A stretch of 64,000 nucleotides of DNA, taken from the NCBI RefSeq assembly GCF_019802255.1, contig NZ_JAHYSS010000004.1:510621-574620 (forward strand), in the 5' to 3' direction. Positions 1-10,062 of this stretch are shown piece by piece (position 1 is the stretch's first letter; the number at the start of each line of letters is the position of its first letter). Below the pieces are notes generated by a model. That model ran no database searches and was not told where the DNA came from. It saw only the letters and a program-made list of their open reading frames with translations. Position numbers and translations under genes: made by a program. This stretch comes from Pedobacter polysacchareus. GTDB taxonomy: Bacteria; Bacteroidota; Bacteroidia; Sphingobacteriales; Sphingobacteriaceae.

Positions 1-674
1 TATGGAATGTACAGCCAGATAGTAACCGTTGGGATTGGGATTCATTGCGCAAAAATGTAGTTAAAAACGGAGTCTATAACTCTTTATTAGTAGCGCCAAT
101 GCCTACTGCCTCTACTTCTCAGATCTTAGGAAACAATGAGTGCTTTGAGCCTTATACTTCTAACATCTACACCAGAAGGGTATTGAGTGGTGAATTCGTT
201 GTCGTGAACAAACACTTACTAAAAGACCTTGTTGCTTTGGGCCTTTGGACTCCAGCAATGAAAGACAGAATTATTCTAGCAAATGGTTCGATTCAGGACA
301 TCGCTGAGATTCCTGATTATATTAAAGAATTGTACAAAACAGTTTGGGAAATCAAAATGCGCAGCATTATTGATATGGCTGCCGACAGAGGTGTTTACAT
401 CTGCCAGTCGCAATCACTAAACTTGTTTATCAATGCACCGAACACTTCGAAACTAACTTCAATGCACTTCTACGCATGGAAAAAAGGATTGAAAACTGGT
501 ATGTATTACCTGCGTACACAAGCTGCCTCACAAGCAGTTAAGTTTACAGTAGAGAATCAAGCCGGTAAAAACATGGAGCCAGTCATTCCTGAGCATATTG
601 AGCAGGTAGTAGAAGAAATTACTGACGGCCCGGTTTGTTCAATGGAAGAAGGCTGCATTAGCTGCTCTGGTTAA
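1..674 (+). CDS. nrdA: Ribonucleoside-diphosphate reductase large subunit, C-terminal part
   Basis: Class I ribonucleotide reductase catalytic chain, which reduces ribonucleoside diphosphates to deoxy forms for DNA synthesis. The frame is open from base 3, so the gene starts before the window and only about 223 residues are seen. Family-typical stretches are clear: [20 protein letters not shown] near the start (containing the active-site region N-x-E-C) and the late motif [11 protein letters not shown]. The tail ends in a C-x-x-C pair (CISC), the swinging dithiol that re-reduces the active site. A hairpin with a T tract follows directly. The partner nrdB is not in the window and presumably lies upstream. 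The family assignment is secure. Confidence 0.96.
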   Translation, partial: WNVQPDSNRWDWDSLRKNVVKNGVYNSLLVAPMPTASTSQILGNNECFEPYTSNIYTRRVLSGEFVVVNKHLLKDLVALGLWTPAMKDRIILANGSIQDIAEIPDYIKELYKTVWEIKMRSIIDMAADRGVYICQSQSLNLFINAPNTSKLTSMHFYAWKKGLKTGMYYLRTQAASQAVKFTVENQAGKNMEPVIPEHIEQVVEEITDGPVCSMEEGCISCSG

Positions 675-699
675 TTCCAATCTAAACGCATAAACCATC

Positions 700-730
700 A
701 GGGGTAAGCTTCAAAACTTACCCCTTTTTT
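700..730 (+). terminator. Terminator after nrdA
   Basis: GGGGTAAG (701-708) pairs perfectly with CTTACCCC (717-724) across an 8-base loop, followed by six T. This is a standard intrinsic terminator shape, 26 bases after the nrdA stop codon, and it separates nrdA transcription from the DnaA-box-like region. Confidence 0.85.
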
Positions 731-759
731 ATGGCTGTATGATGCCTGTTGAACTGAGG

Positions 760-1100
760 TTATCCACATTTTGATTTTCGTTTTTACACAGCTTGTCCAC
801 AGCTTCTACCTGGATTTTACACAATTGAATGCTCTTTTTCCACTGTTCTCCACGGTTTTTTTAGAATTACCAACAGGTTACTAACCTGTTCCCCACAGCT
901 TGCCAACAGGTTTTACACAGGGTTATCCACACGTTTAAAAGTTACCCACAGGTTTCCCACAGCAGGTGATGAGTTACAAACAGGTTGTTCACCGACTGCC
1001 AACAGGTTGCTAACGCGTTACCCACAGGTTTTGCACAGGGTTATCCACATGCTTTTTACTTGTAAATAAGGCTTTTGTCATATTTATTAACGTTTACACA
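760..1100 (+). other. Cluster of DnaA-box-like 9-mers; candidate replication origin or DnaA-binding locus
   Basis: No gene lies in 675-1133. The perfect DnaA consensus TTATCCACA occurs three times on the plus strand (760-768, 923-931, 1041-1049). Close variants in the same orientation are TTTTACACA (782, 815, 911), TTGTCCACA (793), TTCCCCACA (889), TTACCCACA (942, 1018), TTTCCCACA (953), TTTTGCACA (1029) and GTTTACACA (1092). Two 28-base segments (906-933 and 1024-1051) are near-identical direct repeats, each joining a TTTTRCACA site to a TTATCCACA site. A 9-bp inverted repeat, AACAGGTTA-C-TAACCTGTT, is at 872-890. An AT-rich stretch (1050-1095) borders the cluster and could act as an unwinding element. 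Origin function is inference; a DnaA-titrating or regulatory site is the alternative. Confidence 0.6.
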
Positions 1101-1133
1101 GCTTCATCTGCGATCTCGTATCTTTGTGAAATA

Positions 1134-1337
1134 ATGGCCAAACACGAAATTATTCCATGCGAACGTTGCGGTGCACCTATAGAGTGTAAGGCCAACTCCT
1201 ACACGAAATGTCAGTGCAGTTCAGTCCAGCTCAACCTGAATGAAGTACAGTACATCAGCGAACATTATGAAAGCTGTTTATGTGCGAAATGTTTGTTCGA
1301 ACTTCAGCAGGAATATAGAGACCTGGTATCCGCTTAA
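1134..1337 (+). CDS. Small cysteine-rich CWC-type protein
   Basis: A 67-residue protein with paired cysteines: C-E-R-C near residue 9, C-Q-C near 27 and C-L-C-A-K-C near 48. This spacing matches the Cys_rich_CWC family, small proteins thought to bind a metal, probably zinc, with no established role. A TATCTTTG box (1119-1126) resembling the Bacteroidota -7 element ends only seven bases before the ATG. The gene is the first one right of the DnaA-box-like cluster. It is not clearly in an operon with aguB, which has its own -7-like box. Confidence 0.7.
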   Translation: MAKHEIIPCERCGAPIECKANSYTKCQCSSVQLNLNEVQYISEHYESCLCAKCLFELQQEYRDLVSA

Positions 1338-1418
1338 TTTCATGGCCCACACATCTTTCAAATAACAATTAGAGTGGAAATTATTTTCTGCTAACTTTGT
1401 ATCACAAAATTTCATAGA

Positions 1419-2294
1419 ATGGCTAAAGTACAGGTTGGATTGGTGCAGATGAGTTGTACCGGTAATAAACAAGAGAATCTAGATAAGGCGATCGTTAAGA
1501 TCAGAGAAATCGCCGCTATGGGTGCACAGGTCGTGTGTCTGCAGGAATTATTTACTTCATTGTATTTCTGCGATGAAGAGAATTATGAAAACTTTAAACT
1601 CGCAGAGGCAATTCCAGGCCCATCAACAGATGTGCTGTCGAAAGTTGCTGCTGAGCTGAATGTAGTGATCGTAGCTTCTTTATTCGAGAAAAGAGCAGAA
1701 GGCCTTTACCACAATACCACAGCCGTATTAGACGCTGATGGTGCTTATCTGGGTAAATATCGTAAAATGCACATCCCAGATGATCCAGGATTTTATGAGA
1801 AGTTCTATTTCACCCCTGGTGATTTAGGCTATAAAGTATTCAAAACTAAATTCGCTAAAATTGGGGTATTGATCTGCTGGGATCAGTGGTATCCGGAAGC
1901 TGCCCGCTTAACCGCATTAATGGGTGCAGATTTCCTGGTGTATCCAACCGCAATTGGATGGGCAACTACTCAGGATGAAGCCACCAATGTAGAACAGTAC
2001 AATGCATGGCAAATGATTCAGCGCGCTCATGCAATCGCGAACGGTGTTCCTGTAGTGAGCATCAACCGCGTAGGTGAAGAAGCTGGCGTTGCTTTCTGGG
2101 GCGGATCATTCGTTTCCAATCCTTTCGGAACGTTGTTGTATCAGGCAGACCATAGCAAAGAAGAATTGAAAGTAGTAGAACTGGACTTGTCAAAATCTGA
2201 CAGCTACAGGACGCACTGGCCGTTTTTACGCGACAGACGTATCGATAGTTATTCACAAATCACCAAAAGATATATAGATGACGAATCTATTTAA
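1419..2294 (+). CDS. aguB: N-carbamoylputrescine amidase
   Basis: Nitrilase-superfamily amidase of 291 residues, the family's normal length. It hydrolyses N-carbamoylputrescine to putrescine, CO2 and ammonia in the cytoplasm. The catalytic triad is visible: Glu43 in LQELF, Lys116 in KYRKMHIP and Cys153 in LICWDQWYPE. The last 17 bases overlap the start of aguA, which makes the preceding intermediate, so the two are translationally coupled. A TAACTTTG box at 1392-1399 is a plausible -7 element; no good -33 element was seen. The neighbouring agmatine deiminase makes the substrate assignment much firmer than sequence alone would. Confidence 0.93.
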   Translation: MAKVQVGLVQMSCTGNKQENLDKAIVKIREIAAMGAQVVCLQELFTSLYFCDEENYENFKLAEAIPGPSTDVLSKVAAELNVVIVASLFEKRAEGLYHNTTAVLDADGAYLGKYRKMHIPDDPGFYEKFYFTPGDLGYKVFKTKFAKIGVLICWDQWYPEAARLTALMGADFLVYPTAIGWATTQDEATNVEQYNAWQMIQRAHAIANGVPVVSINRVGEEAGVAFWGGSFVSNPFGTLLYQADHSKEELKVVELDLSKSDSYRTHWPFLRDRRIDSYSQITKRYIDDESI

Positions 2295-3330
2295 TGATAG
2301 TCCCAAGAAAGCAGGATACAGTTTCCCTGCCGAATGGGCAAAACACGAAGCAACATGGTTGAGCTGGCCACATAAGGAAGCCTCATGGCCAGGAAAACTG
2401 GACACGATTTATGGCCCTTACTGCGAGTTCATCAAAATTGTAGCCACAGGCGAAAAGGTAAGAATCAACATCAATGATGAGGAAACTAAAGCTTTTGCCA
2501 TTTCAGAACTGGAAAAAGTAGGTGCCGATTTAAGTCAGGTGGAGTTTTTTATGAACCCAACCAACGATGCCTGGTGCAGAGACCATGGTCCGGCATTTTT
2601 GTTGAACGCAGCAAAAGATCAAAAAGCAGTAGTAGATTGGGGTTATAATGCCTGGGGTGGTAAATATCCGCCATTTGATCTGGATGACGTGATCCCAACG
2701 AAAATTGCCCGGCATTTTGACTTGCCGCTGTACCTTCCTGAAATTGTTATGGAAGGTGGTTCGGTAGAATTTAATGGTGCAGGAACAATTTTAACCACCA
2801 CCGCTTGCCTGTTAAATGAAAATAGAAATCCTCATTTGACAAAGGAACAGATAGAACAATATTTATTGGAGTTCTATGGTGCTGAGCAAATCCTTTGGCT
2901 AGGTGATGGTATTGTTGGAGATGATACAGATGGTCATATCGATGACATCACCCGTTTTGTAAATGAAGATACCGTTTTAACGGTAGTAGAAAGCAACCCA
3001 TTGGATGAAAACTATATTCTTTTACAGGAAAACCTGGAAGCATTGAAAGAAATGCGTTTACTGGACGGCAGGCCTTTGAATATTGTGAAATTGCCAATGC
3101 CTTCTCCAGTAATCCATGAGGATACGCGCTTACCAGCTTCTTACGCAAATTTCTATATTGCGAATGCAGCAGTGATCGTTCCTACTTTCAGGGATGTGAA
3201 CGACGAGAAAGCATTGAAAATTATTCAGGAGGTTTTCCCGGATAGAAAGGTAGTAGGCATCGATTCTACAGATATTATCTGGGGATTGGGAAGTTTCCAT
3301 TGCTTGAGTCAGCAGGAGCCGGCAGTTTAA
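2278..3330 (+). CDS. aguA: Agmatine deiminase
   Basis: Agmatine deiminase of the PPAD/guanidino-modifying family, 350 residues, converting agmatine to N-carbamoylputrescine and ammonia. The N-terminal EWAKHEATWLSWPH block, the internal WCRDHGPAF block, the GDDTDGHIDD block and the C-terminal catalytic Cys342 in GSFHCLSQQEP are all present. It starts inside the end of aguB (17-base overlap). Together they form a complete two-step route from agmatine to putrescine. A biosynthetic arginine decarboxylase would be needed elsewhere to supply agmatine from arginine. Confidence 0.95.
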   Translation: MTNLFNDSPKKAGYSFPAEWAKHEATWLSWPHKEASWPGKLDTIYGPYCEFIKIVATGEKVRININDEETKAFAISELEKVGADLSQVEFFMNPTNDAWCRDHGPAFLLNAAKDQKAVVDWGYNAWGGKYPPFDLDDVIPTKIARHFDLPLYLPEIVMEGGSVEFNGAGTILTTTACLLNENRNPHLTKEQIEQYLLEFYGAEQILWLGDGIVGDDTDGHIDDITRFVNEDTVLTVVESNPLDENYILLQENLEALKEMRLLDGRPLNIVKLPMPSPVIHEDTRLPASYANFYIANAAVIVPTFRDVNDEKALKIIQEVFPDRKVVGIDSTDIIWGLGSFHCLSQQEPAV

Positions 3331-3363
3331 TTGTTACAATCATATTAACCAAACATATTTATA

Positions 3364-4107
3364 ATGAAATTATTAGAAGGAAAAACAGCATTGATCACCG
3401 GTGCTTCAAAAGGAATCGGCCGTAAGATTGCGGAGAAATTTGCGGAGCAAGGTGCAAACGTTGCTTTTACTTACCTGTCTTCTGTAGAAAAAGGTGAAGC
3501 ATTAGAGCAAGAGCTGCAAAGCTTCGGTACCAAAGTGAAAGGCTACCGCTCAGATGCTTCGAAATTTGCTGAAGCAGATCAATTGATCAATGATATCGTT
3601 GCCGATTTTGGTGCTTTAGATATTGTAGTGAACAACGCAGGGATTACTAAAGACGGTTTACTGATGCGCATGAGCGAAGAAAACTGGGATGATGTAATCA
3701 ATGTGAACCTTAAATCTGTGTTTAACATTTCTAAAGCTGCTTCTAAAGTGATGATGAAAGCCCGTAAAGGTTCTATCATCAATATGAGCTCTGTAGTAGG
3801 TGTTCAAGGTAATGCCGGACAAGCGAATTATGCCGCTTCTAAAGCAGGTATCATCGGTTTTTCTAAATCTTTAGCGAAAGAACTAGGTTCCCGTAACATT
3901 CGTACGAATGTGGTCGCACCAGGTTTTATCCGTACAGAAATGACGGATGTATTGGACCCTAAAGTAGTCAAAGGATGGGAAGAAGGAATTCCTTTGAAAA
4001 GAGCAGGAGAGCCGGAAGATGTCGCAAATGTTTGCGTGTTTTTAGCTTCTGATATGAGTGCTTACGTGACAGGACAGGTATTGTCGGTTTGCGGAGGAAT
4101 GTTATAA
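3364..4107 (+). CDS. fabG: 3-oxoacyl-[acyl-carrier-protein] reductase-like short-chain dehydrogenase
   Basis: Classical short-chain dehydrogenase of 247 residues. The cofactor-binding TGASKGIG is at residues 12-19, NNAG at 90-93, and the catalytic Ser143, Tyr156 and Lys160 sit in the MSSVVG and NYAASKAG contexts typical of FabG. FabG uses NADPH to reduce beta-ketoacyl-ACP in fatty acid elongation. It lies 33 bases after aguA on the same strand, so co-transcription is possible, but no functional link to polyamines is known. No other fatty acid genes are nearby, so a specialised reductase remains possible. Confidence 0.85.
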   Translation: MKLLEGKTALITGASKGIGRKIAEKFAEQGANVAFTYLSSVEKGEALEQELQSFGTKVKGYRSDASKFAEADQLINDIVADFGALDIVVNNAGITKDGLLMRMSEENWDDVINVNLKSVFNISKAASKVMMKARKGSIINMSSVVGVQGNAGQANYAASKAGIIGFSKSLAKELGSRNIRTNVVAPGFIRTEMTDVLDPKVVKGWEEGIPLKRAGEPEDVANVCVFLASDMSAYVTGQVLSVCGGML

Positions 4108-4144
4108 GAGATTTTCTGCGTTTATTAAGCGCTTAAAGAACTTT

Positions 4145-4228
4145 AAAAAGGAGTATCGGTGTTCTGGCTGGAACCTTTTGCCTGAAGGGGCAAAATTTCC
4201 TAGGCCCTCACACAGATGCTCCTTTTTT
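4145..4228 (+). terminator. Two-tier hairpin after fabG ending in a T tract
   Basis: An outer stem pairs AAAAAGGAGTATC (from 4145) with GATGCTCCTTTTTT (4215-4228) with one G-U or mismatch. Inside it a second hairpin pairs TTTTGCC (4176-4182) with GGCAAAA (4189-4195), and GGAA/TTCC extends it. The run of T in the 3' arm is terminator-like, but an 84-base nested fold is larger than usual, so a small structured RNA is an alternative. No known RNA family was recognised. Confidence 0.5.
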
Positions 4229-4314
4229 ATGCGTAAAAATCTGGAAGGTGATAGGCTTTACTGTTAAATAATTTGATTTTATTTTTTAAAAATTAGCATC
4301 TTAGCCCTATACTT

Positions 4315-6399
4315 ATGGGCAATTCCTTTAATTTTTATACGGTACTGACTTTGATCGCCTGTCTTTTATTAGGACTGCTGTTTGCTGGTGTCGCTTATCG
4401 TAAAACTGCGCATTTGGATTCCAGGTTGCGATGGTTCCTGGCTTCGTTAAGAGCGGTTGTGGTTGCGGTAATTTGTGCCTTGCTGTTTTTACCATTGATG
4501 AAGCGTTTAAGTTATCAGCTGGAGAAACCATTGATCATTATTGCGCAGGACAATTCGCTTTCTGTAGGCCATGTAGTGCCTGCCGGCTTTAACAAAGGGC
4601 AGTATGAAGCGGATTTGCAAAAATTAAGGGATCAGCTTTCTGGAAATTATGAGGTAAAAGTTTATCATTTTAGTGATAGTATAAAGAACGGCTTTGATTT
4701 TGGTAATAAAGGCAAGCTGAGTAACGCTACGGCACTGTTTAACCGATTAAATGAGGTGTACCTGAATAGGAACGTCGGCGCGGTAATTATGGCCTCAGAT
4801 GGCATCTTTAACCGTGGTGGCAGTCCGTTATATGATTTAAACAAATTAAAGGCGCCGGTATATGCCATTGCTTTGGGCGATACGATTCCTAAGCGGGACC
4901 TGAGAATAGCCAATATAAATCATAATAACCTGGTTTATCTAAACAATGACTTTACGATAGAAGTGCAGGTTGAGGCTTTTGAAAGCAAGGGCGAGCTGGC
5001 AAAATTGAAAGTATTTGAAAATGGGAAACAAGTAGCTGAGCAGCAGGTGGCGATCAACAGTAATGCTTTTGCCGCCGCGATTCCTGTAAAATTGAAGGCC
5101 AATAAATTGGGTCTGCAAAAATATACCGTACAGCTGAGCCCATTGGCCAACGAGGTATCCGAGAAAAATAATACACAACAGATTTTTATAGAAGTGATTG
5201 ATGCACGTCAGCAGGTATTGATTGCAGCTGGAGGGGTGCATCCAGATCTCACAGTGATCAGGCAGGCACTCAGTGCCAATAAGAATTACGAGATAAAAGT
5301 GGTTGTTGGGGAAGAGCTAAACGTACTGAATCCGAATGATTATGGTTTATTGATTTTATATCAATTGCCAGATGTACAGCGAACAGGAGCTGCTTTTATG
5401 GGCAAATTGCAGCAGAGTAATGTACCTGCCTGGTATATTGTTGGGGCGCAATCGGACATTAACCGCTTTAATGCACTGCAGAAACTAGTCAGCATTAATG
5501 GAGCAAACAGTGCCATTCAGGAAGCTTTCTCTACCGTGAATCCAGATTTTACAACTTTCAATATTGATGCTGCTGCGGTTAAGGTCATCCATGATTTTGA
5601 TCCTTTACTGGCTCCCTTTGGTAAAGTGATGATCAATGGAGCTGGCTTTGTGGCCTTGAAACAGCGAATTGGAAAAATTAAAACGGATGCACCGCAATTA
5701 TTTTTTGTGAATGACAATGGCCGTAAAGCCGGTTACCTGATAGGAGAAGGACTATGGCGCTGGAAATTATCTGAAGCAAAAGATGGCTTGACTCCTCCGG
5801 TATTGAATGATTTGATTGCTAAGACGGTTCAATATCTGGCAGTGAAGGACGACAAACGTAAGTTCAAAGTCTATCCTTCAAAAAATACTTTCGAGGAAAA
5901 TGAGCAGGTATTGATCAATGCCCTGCTGTATAATGATAGCTATGTGGCAGTGAATGCGCCAGATGTGAGTCTGCAGTTGAAAAATGAAGCGGGAAAGGTG
6001 TTTAATTTTCTTTTTTCAAGAACAACGGCTGCTTATCAGCTGGATGCGGGGATGTTACCTGCCGGAAATTATACGTTCACAGCAAGCACCACGCTCGGCG
6101 ACAAGAAATACCAGGCCCAGGGTGCTTTCTATGTGAATGCCATGATTGCTGAATATCAGCAAACGATTGCCAACCACCAATTGCTGAATAGTATGGCCAT
6201 TCAGACGAATGGCAAGCTATATATGCCTTCAGATCTTCTCAAAATCAAACAGGAGATCGAAAAGAATGAAAACATTAAAACGCTGAGTTATGAAGACCTG
6301 AAATATGAAGCGCTGATAAATTTTAAATGGTTGTTTGCGATGATCATCTTATTGCTTAGCTTGGAGTGGTTTTTCAGAAAGAGAAACGGCGAAATTTAA
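4315..6399 (+). CDS. Membrane protein with a von Willebrand A-like domain, function unknown
   Basis: A 694-residue protein with two N-terminal membrane segments (about residues 8-27 and 38-62), a large extracytoplasmic part and a C-terminal membrane segment (about 672-688) followed by RKRNG. The part after the second segment begins PLIIIAQDNSLSVG and continues with VGAVIMASDGIFNRGG, reminiscent of a von Willebrand A / Bat-like fold, although the usual D-x-S-x-S metal site reads D-N-S-L-S. Such large proteins are common, uncharacterised envelope proteins in Bacteroidota. The next gene starts 12 bases downstream. No specific function can be given. Confidence 0.7.
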   Translation: MGNSFNFYTVLTLIACLLLGLLFAGVAYRKTAHLDSRLRWFLASLRAVVVAVICALLFLPLMKRLSYQLEKPLIIIAQDNSLSVGHVVPAGFNKGQYEADLQKLRDQLSGNYEVKVYHFSDSIKNGFDFGNKGKLSNATALFNRLNEVYLNRNVGAVIMASDGIFNRGGSPLYDLNKLKAPVYAIALGDTIPKRDLRIANINHNNLVYLNNDFTIEVQVEAFESKGELAKLKVFENGKQVAEQQVAINSNAFAAAIPVKLKANKLGLQKYTVQLSPLANEVSEKNNTQQIFIEVIDARQQVLIAAGGVHPDLTVIRQALSANKNYEIKVVVGEELNVLNPNDYGLLILYQLPDVQRTGAAFMGKLQQSNVPAWYIVGAQSDINRFNALQKLVSINGANSAIQEAFSTVNPDFTTFNIDAAAVKVIHDFDPLLAPFGKVMINGAGFVALKQRIGKIKTDAPQLFFVNDNGRKAGYLIGEGLWRWKLSEAKDGLTPPVLNDLIAKTVQYLAVKDDKRKFKVYPSKNTFEENEQVLINALLYNDSYVAVNAPDVSLQLKNEAGKVFNFLFSRTTAAYQLDAGMLPAGNYTFTASTTLGDKKYQAQGAFYVNAMIAEYQQTIANHQLLNSMAIQTNGKLYMPSDLLKIKQEIEKNENIKTLSYEDLKYEALINFKWLFAMIILLLSLEWFFRKRNGEI

Positions 6400-6411
6400 T
6401 TCCCACAGGAT

Positions 6412-7023
6412 ATGCAGATTGGTACAATGGAAACCATTGAAGTATTGGGTACGGTTGCCTTTGCAATCTCGGGCTCTTTTGCGGCTATGCAGAGAAGACT
6501 CGATCCTTTTGGGGTGCTGATCATCGCATTTGTGACTTCCATTGGAGGGGGTACGGTCAGGGATATGCTGCTGGGGGATACACCGGTAGCCTGGATGCGG
6601 GATATCAACTATTGTCTGCTGATTCTGTTCACTTCGCTGGCTACAATTTTCTTTAAAACACACATCAGAAAATTTAGAATTACCCTGTTCCTGTTTGATT
6701 CCCTCGGACTAGGTTTATTTACCATGCTGGGTATTCAGAAGGGGATTGCATTTGGATTGAGTCCAGGGATCTGTATCGCTTTAGGAACGATTACCGGATG
6801 TTTCGGTGGGGTAATTAGAGATACCTTCTTAAACACGATCCCTTTGATTTTCCGAAAGGAAATCTACGCCACTGCCTGTATTTTGGGCGGCTCTCTCTAT
6901 TTTGGACTCAAGCATTTTAAAATGGAAGATGATATGGCCAATATCTCTGTAATTGCCTTTATCTTTATATTTAGAGTGGTAGTGGTCAAGTACAGACTCA
7001 CCCTGCCTAAATTCGGATATTAG
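6412..7023 (+). CDS. TRIC-type cation channel family protein (UPF0126)
   Basis: A 203-residue protein of six or seven membrane segments, made of two repeats. Each repeat carries a glycine-rich turn followed by an arginine: GGGTVRDMLLGDTP near residue 44 and CFGGVIRDTFLNTIP near 128. This is the signature of the UPF0126/YicG family, bacterial relatives of trimeric intracellular cation (TRIC) channels. The first Met is at 6412, but Met6 (6427) would also serve and would remove five residues before METIEVLG. The 3' end overlaps the convergent ftsB-like gene by four bases. Confidence 0.85.
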   Translation: MQIGTMETIEVLGTVAFAISGSFAAMQRRLDPFGVLIIAFVTSIGGGTVRDMLLGDTPVAWMRDINYCLLILFTSLATIFFKTHIRKFRITLFLFDSLGLGLFTMLGIQKGIAFGLSPGICIALGTITGCFGGVIRDTFLNTIPLIFRKEIYATACILGGSLYFGLKHFKMEDDMANISVIAFIFIFRVVVVKYRLTLPKFGY

Positions 7024-7319
7024 TTTTTAGGCGCTTCTTTTACAATCACAAAAACATCCTCATTGTCTTTCTTCATGAAGTATTTCTCACGTGCAAATTT
7101 CTCTGCCATGTTCAGATTGGTGCTCAACTCGCTCAGATCTTTCTTTACCTGTGCAGTTTCCTTTTCATAGAAATCCTTTTCTTCCTGAAGTTTGTGCACC
7201 TCAGAACGGAATTCGTATTGAGATACCATGTCATTCCTGTCGAAAAACAACATCCATACGATGAAGGCCGCCACAGACAGGAAGTATTTATTGCGTATTA
7301 GTTCCAGCAAACGTTCCAT
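7020..7319 (-). CDS. FtsB/DivIC-like septum formation initiator
   Basis: A 99-residue bitopic membrane protein: a short cytoplasmic start, one membrane segment (about residues 12-27), then a coiled coil (about 32-75) and a C-terminal KYFMKKDNEDVFVIVKE typical of the FtsB/DivIC family. These proteins bridge FtsL and FtsQ in the division complex. Location directly downstream of enolase is the same arrangement as eno-ftsB in many other bacteria, which supports the call. A TATCTTTG box lies at 7324-7331, only four bases before the start, with a poorly spaced upstream TTTG. Confidence 0.85.
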   Translation of the reverse strand: MERLLELIRNKYFLSVAAFIVWMLFFDRNDMVSQYEFRSEVHKLQEEKDFYEKETAQVKKDLSELSTNLNMAEKFAREKYFMKKDNEDVFVIVKEAPKN

Positions 7320-7431
7320 GATACAAAGATATAAAGATATGAAAGTACAAACCTATGAAAATATGAACACAATGTGCATAAGAATGTGATATACCCGGAA
7401 AAACAAAAACCGGGATACTTAAAAACAAAAA

Positions 7432-7466
7432 AACATCCGAAGGTTTAACGCTCCGGATGTTCTTTT
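7432..7466 (-). terminator. Terminator downstream of enolase
   Basis: AACATCCG (7432-7439) pairs with CGGATGTT (7454-7461). On the minus strand the hairpin is followed by a T-rich run, and the plus side also carries CTTTTTG, so it may work in both directions. It lies about 130 bases beyond the enolase stop codon and before the ftsB-like gene, so the two genes are probably separate transcripts. Confidence 0.75.
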
Positions 7467-7594
7467 TGTATGATTTGCAGGTTTTTTACATACGTACAAA
7501 ATAAATGTCATTTGAGGACAAAAACACTTTATTTTGTGAAGCAATCCTGCTCACAACAAGGTAATGAATGAAACCAATTGGCTCATTCAATTCA

Positions 7595-8902
<1,308 letters not shown>

Positions 8903-8974
8903 TTATTTTGTTAGTCAGCCTTAGTGTAAATCTTACAATTACTATGGCGATATCCAAAGTTAAAAATTAAACAC

Positions 8975-9007
8975 AAAAAAGCCGTAATTAATTTAATTAC
9001 GGCTTTT
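8975..9007 (-). terminator. Terminator downstream of the aquaporin gene
   Basis: A perfect 14-bp stem, AAAAGCCGTAATTA (8977-8990) against its complement (8994-9007), with a 3-base loop. On the minus strand the stem runs into a TTTTTT tract, so it ends transcription of aqpZ, whose stop codon is 46 bases away. It sits immediately upstream of the enolase promoter box. Confidence 0.9.
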
Positions 9008-9052
9008 AAAATGTTATATAATTAGTTTATAGCGACTTAAAAAACGGCTGAC

Positions 9053-9736
9053 CTATGGTTTTGAGGCAAAAATAGCTTTATAGACCAATCCGGCGAGTAT
9101 TGCACCAGCAATAGGGGCTACCCAGAACAGCCATAATTGGCCTACAGCTTCTCCACCTACAAATAGCGCCTGACTGGTACTTCTAGCAGGATTTACAGAA
9201 GTATTAGTTACTGGAATGCTGATTAAATGGATCAGCGTTAAGCTCAATCCAATAGCTAAACCGGCAAAGCCTTTAGGAGCCCTGTCGTCTGTAGCGCCCA
9301 GAATAACGAGTAAAAAGATAAAAGTCATGACTACTTCGCAAACCAATGCTGCAACCATGCTGTACTTGCCGGGCGAATGCGCTCCGTAGCCGTTGGTTGC
9401 AAAACTTCCGATTTCGCTGCCATTGCCAGTGGCGATCACATAGAGCACAGCAGCGGCTAAAATACCACCTAAAACCTGGGAAATAATATACGGGATCAGG
9501 TCTTTGCCATCAAAGCGGCCGCTCATCCATACGCCAACAGTGACTGCCGGATTAAAATGTGCACCGGAAATGTGTCCAACAGCATAGGCCATGGTCACTA
9601 CCGTTAAGCCAAAAGCGAGCGCAACGCCCAGGAAGCCGATACCGGCACCAGGAAAATTGCAGGCCAGTACGGCGCTTCCGCAACCGCCAAGCACCAGCCA
9701 AAAGGTTCCAATAAATTCTGCAGCTAGTTTTTTCAT
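9053..9736 (-). CDS. aqpZ: Aquaporin Z-like water channel
   Basis: MIP-family channel of 227 residues with six membrane segments and the two NPA half-helices: HFNPAVTVG near residue 60 and SVNPARSTS near 180. The arginine after the second NPA and the preceding T-N-T-S-V context fit water-selective AqpZ rather than glycerol facilitators, which are longer and carry NxARD. The gene stands alone between two terminators. Selectivity is inferred from motif and length only. Confidence 0.92.
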   Translation of the reverse strand: MKKLAAEFIGTFWLVLGGCGSAVLACNFPGAGIGFLGVALAFGLTVVTMAYAVGHISGAHFNPAVTVGVWMSGRFDGKDLIPYIISQVLGGILAAAVLYVIATGNGSEIGSFATNGYGAHSPGKYSMVAALVCEVVMTFIFLLVILGATDDRAPKGFAGLAIGLSLTLIHLISIPVTNTSVNPARSTSQALFVGGEAVGQLWLFWVAPIAGAILAGLVYKAIFASKP

Positions 9737-9971
9737 TTTTTTAAGGTTTTTGTTGTTCGTTAATTTATACAGGAATTTACTAACATGTTTTTAATATTCC
9801 TAATGTGATTTTTTTGGTGGTATTTGATTGATTGTCAGATGTCTATGTGCCTATTTTTTTTGTATTTTAAGGCTGTTTTTCGCTTTTTTTGTCGCGCATT
9901 CTGAGGATTGATTTCAGCTGTTTTAGCCTGAAATTGTAGCCTGTTTTTGACCTGTTCCGACAGGTTTAATC
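9737..9971. other. Intergenic stretch without recognised gene
   Basis: About 235 bases between the aquaporin start and the exporter terminator. It is T-rich on the plus strand and presumably holds the aqpZ promoter on the minus strand, but no convincing -33/-7 pair was found. No RNA gene or open frame with coding character was seen. A short inverted segment, CCTGTTCCGACAGG (9952-9965), is a small hairpin of unknown meaning. Confidence 0.4.
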
Positions 9972-10005
9972 AAAAAAAAAGCGTCCTTCCTTTCGGAAGA
10001 ACGCT
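9972..10005 (-). terminator. Terminator downstream of the ABC exporter genes
   Basis: On the minus strand AGCGTTCTTCC pairs with GGAAGGACGCT (one G-U pair) around a GAAA loop and is followed by a run of nine T. It lies 57 bases after the permease stop codon. Confidence 0.9.
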
Positions 10006-10062
10006 GAGTATGTTTTGTTTTGATAAGATTTGAAAAACCTGTTGCCAGATTTTACAAGCCAG

